From Chamaecrista fasciculata (Eukaryota; Streptophyta; Magnoliopsida; Fabales; Fabaceae), in contig QANZ01046538.1 of NCBI GenBank assembly GCA_003254925.1, forward strand, positions 61,146 through 125,145: a stretch of DNA of 64,000 bases. The letters are read 5' to 3'. The notes below the pieces were generated by a model. The model was given only the letters and a program-made list of their open reading frames with translations. It did not search any database and was not told where the DNA came from. Shown in pieces: positions 59,545 to 64,000 of the stretch (position 1 is its first letter; each line of letters begins with the position of its first letter). The translations under genes were made by a program, and so were the position numbers.

Positions 59545-60066
59545 ATGGCAAACAATAGTTCAACGTTATCACTGTGACCTATCCTTGAGAAGGAAAAATT
59601 GTCTGGGACAAAATTCCTTAATTGGTATCGTAATTTGAGAAATGTTCTCACCCAACAAAGGAAGCTACAGACTTCCTTGACTAGTTTTATAATTCGAGAA
59701 TTGATCTCACCCAACGAAGGAAACTTTGTGTCCTAGAAATCCCTACCCTGAAGAGCATGCCAAGGACATTCCAAGAGCTCAAAGAACTGCTTAGGAGAAG
59801 CACTTCAATGACTCTGTGGACGTTGCTTGCCTGATGCTAGCCACGATGGTTCAAAGAGTTGAACACGGGAATATTGTCGGCTGTTGAGATGGTCACACAT
59901 CTCAAGGAAACGTTCCAGAACCAGGGGAAAGGGAAGGGCAAAGGAAAGAGGAAAGGAGACGCCGAGGTTGGTGGGACCAAGCCAGCGGCTGAGCCTAACC
60001 CACTACCTACCAAGAAGGCAAGGCCTTCAAAGGATGCGATTTTTCTTTTAAGAAATTGCAAATAGT
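59545..60066 (+). pseudogene. Copia gag remnant
   Basis: The ATG at 59545 begins MANNSSTLSL, then an early TGA, then PILEKEKLSGTKFLNWYRNL and RNVLTQQRK in the same frame, the UBN2-type gag N-terminus seen in plant copia elements. The middle is short and out of frame. The C-terminal part (59889-60063, MVTHLKETFQNQGKGKGKGK...) is a basic linker and ends at a TAG where the zinc-knuckle region should follow. Nonsense codons and deletions make it non-functional. Confidence 0.7.
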
Positions 60067-60533
60067 ATTTGGAAGATCAAAAGAATAAGAAGAGAGATGA
60101 GATCTCTGCTTCTGGTATCTTCGTTATAGACGTTCACTTGTCTACTTTAACCGCTTGGGTATTAGATACAGCATGTGGTTTTCACATTTGATGTGAAGGG
60201 TCTTAGAGACAGTAGAAAGCTGGACAGAAGCGAGATGGACCTACGAGTGGGCAATAGAGCAAGGGTTGCTGCTGTTGCTGTGGGAACATGCGAGCTTGTT
60301 TTGCCCTGTGGGCTTATTTTATTATTATCATGTACCTTCTTTAAGTTTAAATATTATTTCTCTTTCTTATTTGGATAAGAAAGATTTTATATATGTAAAC
60401 GGTAAAGAATGGTGTTCAATTCATAAAGATGATGTTTATTTGCTTATGTGATTTGCAAGATAAACATTATGTCTTGAAATTGGAACGACAACACGATGAC
60501 AAAATCTATAACGTCGATACGAAAAGGATTTAG

Positions 60534-63120
60534 ATTAGCGAACCTAATCCTACATACCTTTGGCATTGTCGTTTAGGCCATATAAACGAGAAACGCCTAG
60601 AGAAGCTCCATAGAGATGGACTTCTAAGCTCATTTGATTTTGAATCATATGATGCTTGCGAATCTTGCTTACTTGGAAAAATGACAAAGGCGCCCTTCAC
60701 TGGCCACAGTGAGAGGGCATCTGACTTGTTGGGAATCATACATAGTGATGTATATGGACCCATGAGTACACAAGCTAGAGGTGGTTACTCTTATTTCATT
60801 ACATTTACTGACGACCTCAGTAGGTATGACTACATCTACCTAATGAAGCACAAGTCAGAATCTTTTGAAATGTTCAAGAGATTTCAAAATGAAGTTGAGA
60901 ACCAACTTGGCAAGAAAATTAAAGTACTTCGATCCGATCGAGGTGGCGAATATTTGAGCCAAGAGTTTATTGATCATCTTAGAAGTTGTGGGATCGTCTC
61001 ACAACATACTCCTCCTGGAACCCCACAGTGGAATGGTGTGTCTGAGAGGAGGAATCGAACTCTATTGGATATGGTTCGATCTATGATGAGTCAAACTGAT
61101 CTTCCACCATCCTTTTGGGGATATGCTTTAGAAGCTACCGCGTTCACACTTAACCGTGTTCCGTCTAAGGCAGTTGAGAAGACACCATATGAGATATGGA
61201 AAGGGAAGAGTCTCGATTTGTCTTTTCTCAAAGTTTGGGGATGTAAAGTTTACGTTAAGCAACAAGCTAACGATAAACTATCTGCCAAATCCCTCAAGTG
61301 CTTGTTTGTAGGGTACCCCAAGGAAACGAGGGGATACTATGTTTACTGCCCATCTGACAACAAAGTGTTTGTAGTCAGAAGTGGATTCTTTCTAGAAAAG
61401 GATTTTGTTTCCAAAAGAAACAGTGGGAGTAAGGTGGATCTCAAAGAAGTTCAAGATCCACAAGGCACTTCAGAGGCACAGACGAAAACTAGAGAAGATC
61501 CACAAGATGTTGTGGAAGCTCCTCCAGAAGCACAAGGACCACGAAGGTCTGATAGGACACGTTTTCAGCCACAAAGATATGAATTTTTGGTGACTGAGAA
61601 CAAGGACGTGTTGCTCATGGAGCGTGGTGAGCCAACCACCTATCAAGAAGCTATCGTGGATCCCAACTCTGAGAAATGGGTTGAAGCCATGAAGGCTGAG
61701 ATGCAATCTATGTACGACAACGAGGTATGGACCTTAGTCGCTCCACCCGAAGGGGTGAAACCCGTAGGGTGCAAGTGGGTTTTCAAAGAGAAAACAGACA
61801 TTGATGGCAATGTCAACGTCTTCAAGGCGAGGCTAGTTGCAAAGGGATTTACGCAACGTCATGGTATTGACTATGACGAAACGTTTTCGCCTGTTGCAAT
61901 GACCAAGTCCATTAGGATCCTCCTTGCCATAGCCGCATATTATGACTATGAGATATGGAAAATGGATGTCAAAACAGCGTTCCTTAATGGAAGGCTGCCC
62001 GAGGATGTGTACATGACACAACCCGAGGGGTTTGTATGTCCTGAGGCCCAAGACGTGATATGCAAGCTTCAGAGATCCATTTATGGATTGAAGCAGGCAT
62101 CGAGGAGTTGGAATCATCGTTTTGATGAAGTAGTCAAAGAGTTTGGCTTCTTACAAAACCCTGATGAACCTCGTGTCTACAAGAAGGTTAGTGGGAGCAC
62201 AATTGTGTTCTTGGTATTATATGTCGATGACATATTACTCATTGGAAATGATGTTCCAACCTTAGAGATTGTAAAATCCTGGTTGTGAAAATCTTTTTCA
62301 ATGAAGGACTTAGGAGAAGCTGCCTATATTCTAGGCATTAAGATCTATAGAGATAGATCTCGAAGGCTTCTTGGATTGAGTCAGAGTACGTACTTGGATC
62401 AGGCACTGAAGGGTTTCAGTATGCAAGATTCCAAGAAGGGATTCATACCAATGAATCATGGATTGACCTTGAGCAAGAAACAGTGTCCCAAGACACTTGT
62501 TGAGCGAGGGCGCATGAGTGGCATCCTTTATGCTTCGGCAATAGGATCCATTATGTTGTGTACTCGACCCGATGTGTCGATTGCCCTGAGCATGACAAGT
62601 CGGTTCCAACAAGACCCTGGTGAGTGGTGAGGATCATTGGACCGCTGTCATAAGCATCCTTGAGTACTTAGGAAGAACTAAGGATGAATTCTTGGTTTAT
62701 GGTGGAACTGATGTGTAATTGGTTAGACAGGTGCCCGTTTTCAAAAACCTACCAAGATGAATTTAAATCGCAGTCTGGATACGCGTGTCTCCTGAACGGT
62801 GGCATCGTGAGTTGGAACGGTTCCAAGCAGAGCACGATTGTTGATTCTGCAACAAAGGGTTAGTCGCGTGGAGACGCAGACCGTAAAACTAGTGTCTGAA
62901 CTATGCTTGGTGGTCACCCTGTGGAGACAGGAAAGACACCAAATGGGACTAGGTCCCCACTGATGTTCCGATAGTGATATATATATACTCAGACGTTATC
63001 ACCTAGAGATGATGATGTCAAGATATGTAAAGTAGCAGACGAGGATGATGTTGCCGATCCTCTTATGAAATCCCTAGCACGGGTCTTACATGAGCGTCAT
63101 GTAATGTCAAATGGGGATTA
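60534..63120 (+). pseudogene. Copia pol remnant (integrase, RT, RNase H)
   Basis: The frame is open 60534-62285. It begins with the gag-pre-integrase zinc motif WHCRLGH...CESC, then the integrase core (HSDVYGP, TFTDDLSRY, RSDRGGEY, GVSERRNRTLL), then RT (KARLVAKGFTQRHGIDYDE, KMDVKTAFLNG, and LYVDDILLIGND with the catalytic YVDD). A TGA at 62286-62288 interrupts RT; the same frame then resumes (KDLGEAAYILGIKIYRD) to 62630, where a 7-bp duplication shifts frame. RNase H pieces (GGIVSWNGSKQSTIVDSAT, and later KSLARVLHERHVMS) lie in shifted frames with internal losses. Traces of the protease (WVLDTACG) lie upstream at about 60150. The order IN before RT defines Ty1/copia. Confidence 0.92.
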
Positions 63121-63178
63121 GACACATTAATGGATGTTCCTAGTGTAGGAACAGTTTGATTAATGATTGTACCTAGTG

Positions 63179-63191
63179 CAAGTGGGAGTCT
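63179..63191 (+). promoter_or_regulatory. Polypurine tract
   Basis: The purine-rich gcaagtgggagt directly abuts the 3' LTR, as expected for the plus-strand primer. The same 12 bases precede the LTR at 38767. Confidence 0.85.
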
Positions 63192-64000
63192 GTTGGAGAT
63201 TGTGCCCTAGGGCCAATCAATTTTGTATATGTTTTGAACATATTGATTAATTTATAGAGATAAATTAATGTTGTTATCATATTATTAGCATGTTTACTAT
63301 GATAGCGTCCTTGATTAATTATGTGATAGTTAATCTAAAGCTGTCCCTGGTCGATTGTTTTCGTGGGAGCGAAAATGAACTAAGACCAACATGACCTCGG
63401 TGCATAGAGATGCATGCACTAGATGCTTGAACGAGAGTCATGGTGCAATTATGTAAAGGGTTACAAGTTGCTCGACTGACCCGGAGAGTCCTGCATGGGT
63501 TTAGTCATCAGCTTGCCTCTCCTGTACGCCTGTCACGACGCCTTAGACCTGAGGTCATCATTATTTCGGCGTTGCAGTTGTAAGACTTTGGCCTAGTCTA
63601 ACGTTGCCCGTAGCAGGGTAGCCATAAGGGCTAGGTACGGGTTTGGTTGATTGCCGTGCTGAGGAATGTGGATTGGCCAAAATGAAATTTTGTCCCTAAT
63701 TAAATGGGAGATATCTAACTGGCGCCCTCGATGAGTCTGTCCAAGGAAAAGAGTGGCCACTCAGTATATTGGGACTTACTCAAGAAGATCGAGAAAGTTG
63801 TGGTTTGGATTATGGATGACTTTCCTATGCCTAATCCATGAGCAAGATATCGTAGGACAATAGGGTCTATGACAAGGAGGTACTAAGGTTAAGTCGGTTT
63901 TGGTAAAAACGATAACTCACGTGTTTTGGGTAGTCGTGATGGCTTGCTAGAGTCCGCTCACGACTTGTAAGTCATAGAGATGGCTTGCTGCCAACTTCAC
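63192..64000 (+). repeat. 3' LTR of copia element (partial, runs off window)
   Basis: It starts TGTTGGAGATTG and follows the 5' LTR (55853 onward) with scattered substitutions through the window end. About 809 of an expected ~2150 bases are present. Confidence 0.93.

Noticed and set aside
60530..60763. Minus-strand ORFs across the copia pol region
   Set aside because: They are shadows of the plus-strand integrase and RT frame.

Overview
The window is plant nuclear DNA from a flowering plant, most likely a eudicot. The evidence is spliced genes with GT-AG introns, a chloroplast-targeted ribosomal protein, plant-type UBP and carrier proteins, AT-rich intergenic DNA and a large load of plant transposable elements. 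I cannot name the species. It is an ordinary gene-plus-transposon landscape: there is no operon, CRISPR array or prokaryotic system. One 644-base run of N and two single Ns mark assembly uncertainty.

Five genes can be supported. (1) 10103-13855 (+), four exons, is a BT1/BTL-type mitochondrial carrier of 417 aa. (2) 15605-20244 (-), six exons, is a ubiquitin-specific protease of the UBP3/UBP4 type, 368 aa. (3) 25601-28411 (+), two exons, is plastid ribosomal protein L29, 169 aa. (4) 29671-30759 (+), intronless, is tubulin-folding cofactor C (PORCINO type), 362 aa. (5) 42500-44226 (+) is a 100-aa protein resembling a bare methyl-CpG-binding domain that lacks an expected arginine. The exons join in frame at canonical splice sites. 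An F-box gene at 46744-47696 (-) is broken by two frameshifts and a stop. The genes are unrelated housekeeping or regulatory genes, each apparently with its own promoter.

Most of the rest is mobile DNA. From left to right: a decayed Ty1/copia element (1-2340); a giant palindromic Mutator-like element with a perfect 9-bp target duplication around the N gap (3011-4439); a hAT element with a perfect 8-bp duplication (5788-6228); several foldback elements built from 'ggtccctcaa'-like phrases or 'tctcatatctttt'-like phrases; a SINE with a 13-bp duplication (24641-24828); a possible Helitron end (36680); a 2.25-kb copia LTR behind a suspicious single-N junction (38767-41018); a Tourist/Harbinger-type element with TTA duplications and internal tandem repeats (48842-50620); a probable solo LTR on the minus strand (51976-52661); and a nearly complete copia retrotransposon with unusually long LTRs (from 55853 to beyond the window end), disabled by a nonsense codon, a 7-bp duplication and further lesions.

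The most useful leads are the nested palindrome at the assembly gap, the short MBD-like gene, foldback elements next to or inside genes, a perfect 32-bp hairpin at 34568-34655, and the traceable lesions in the copia element.
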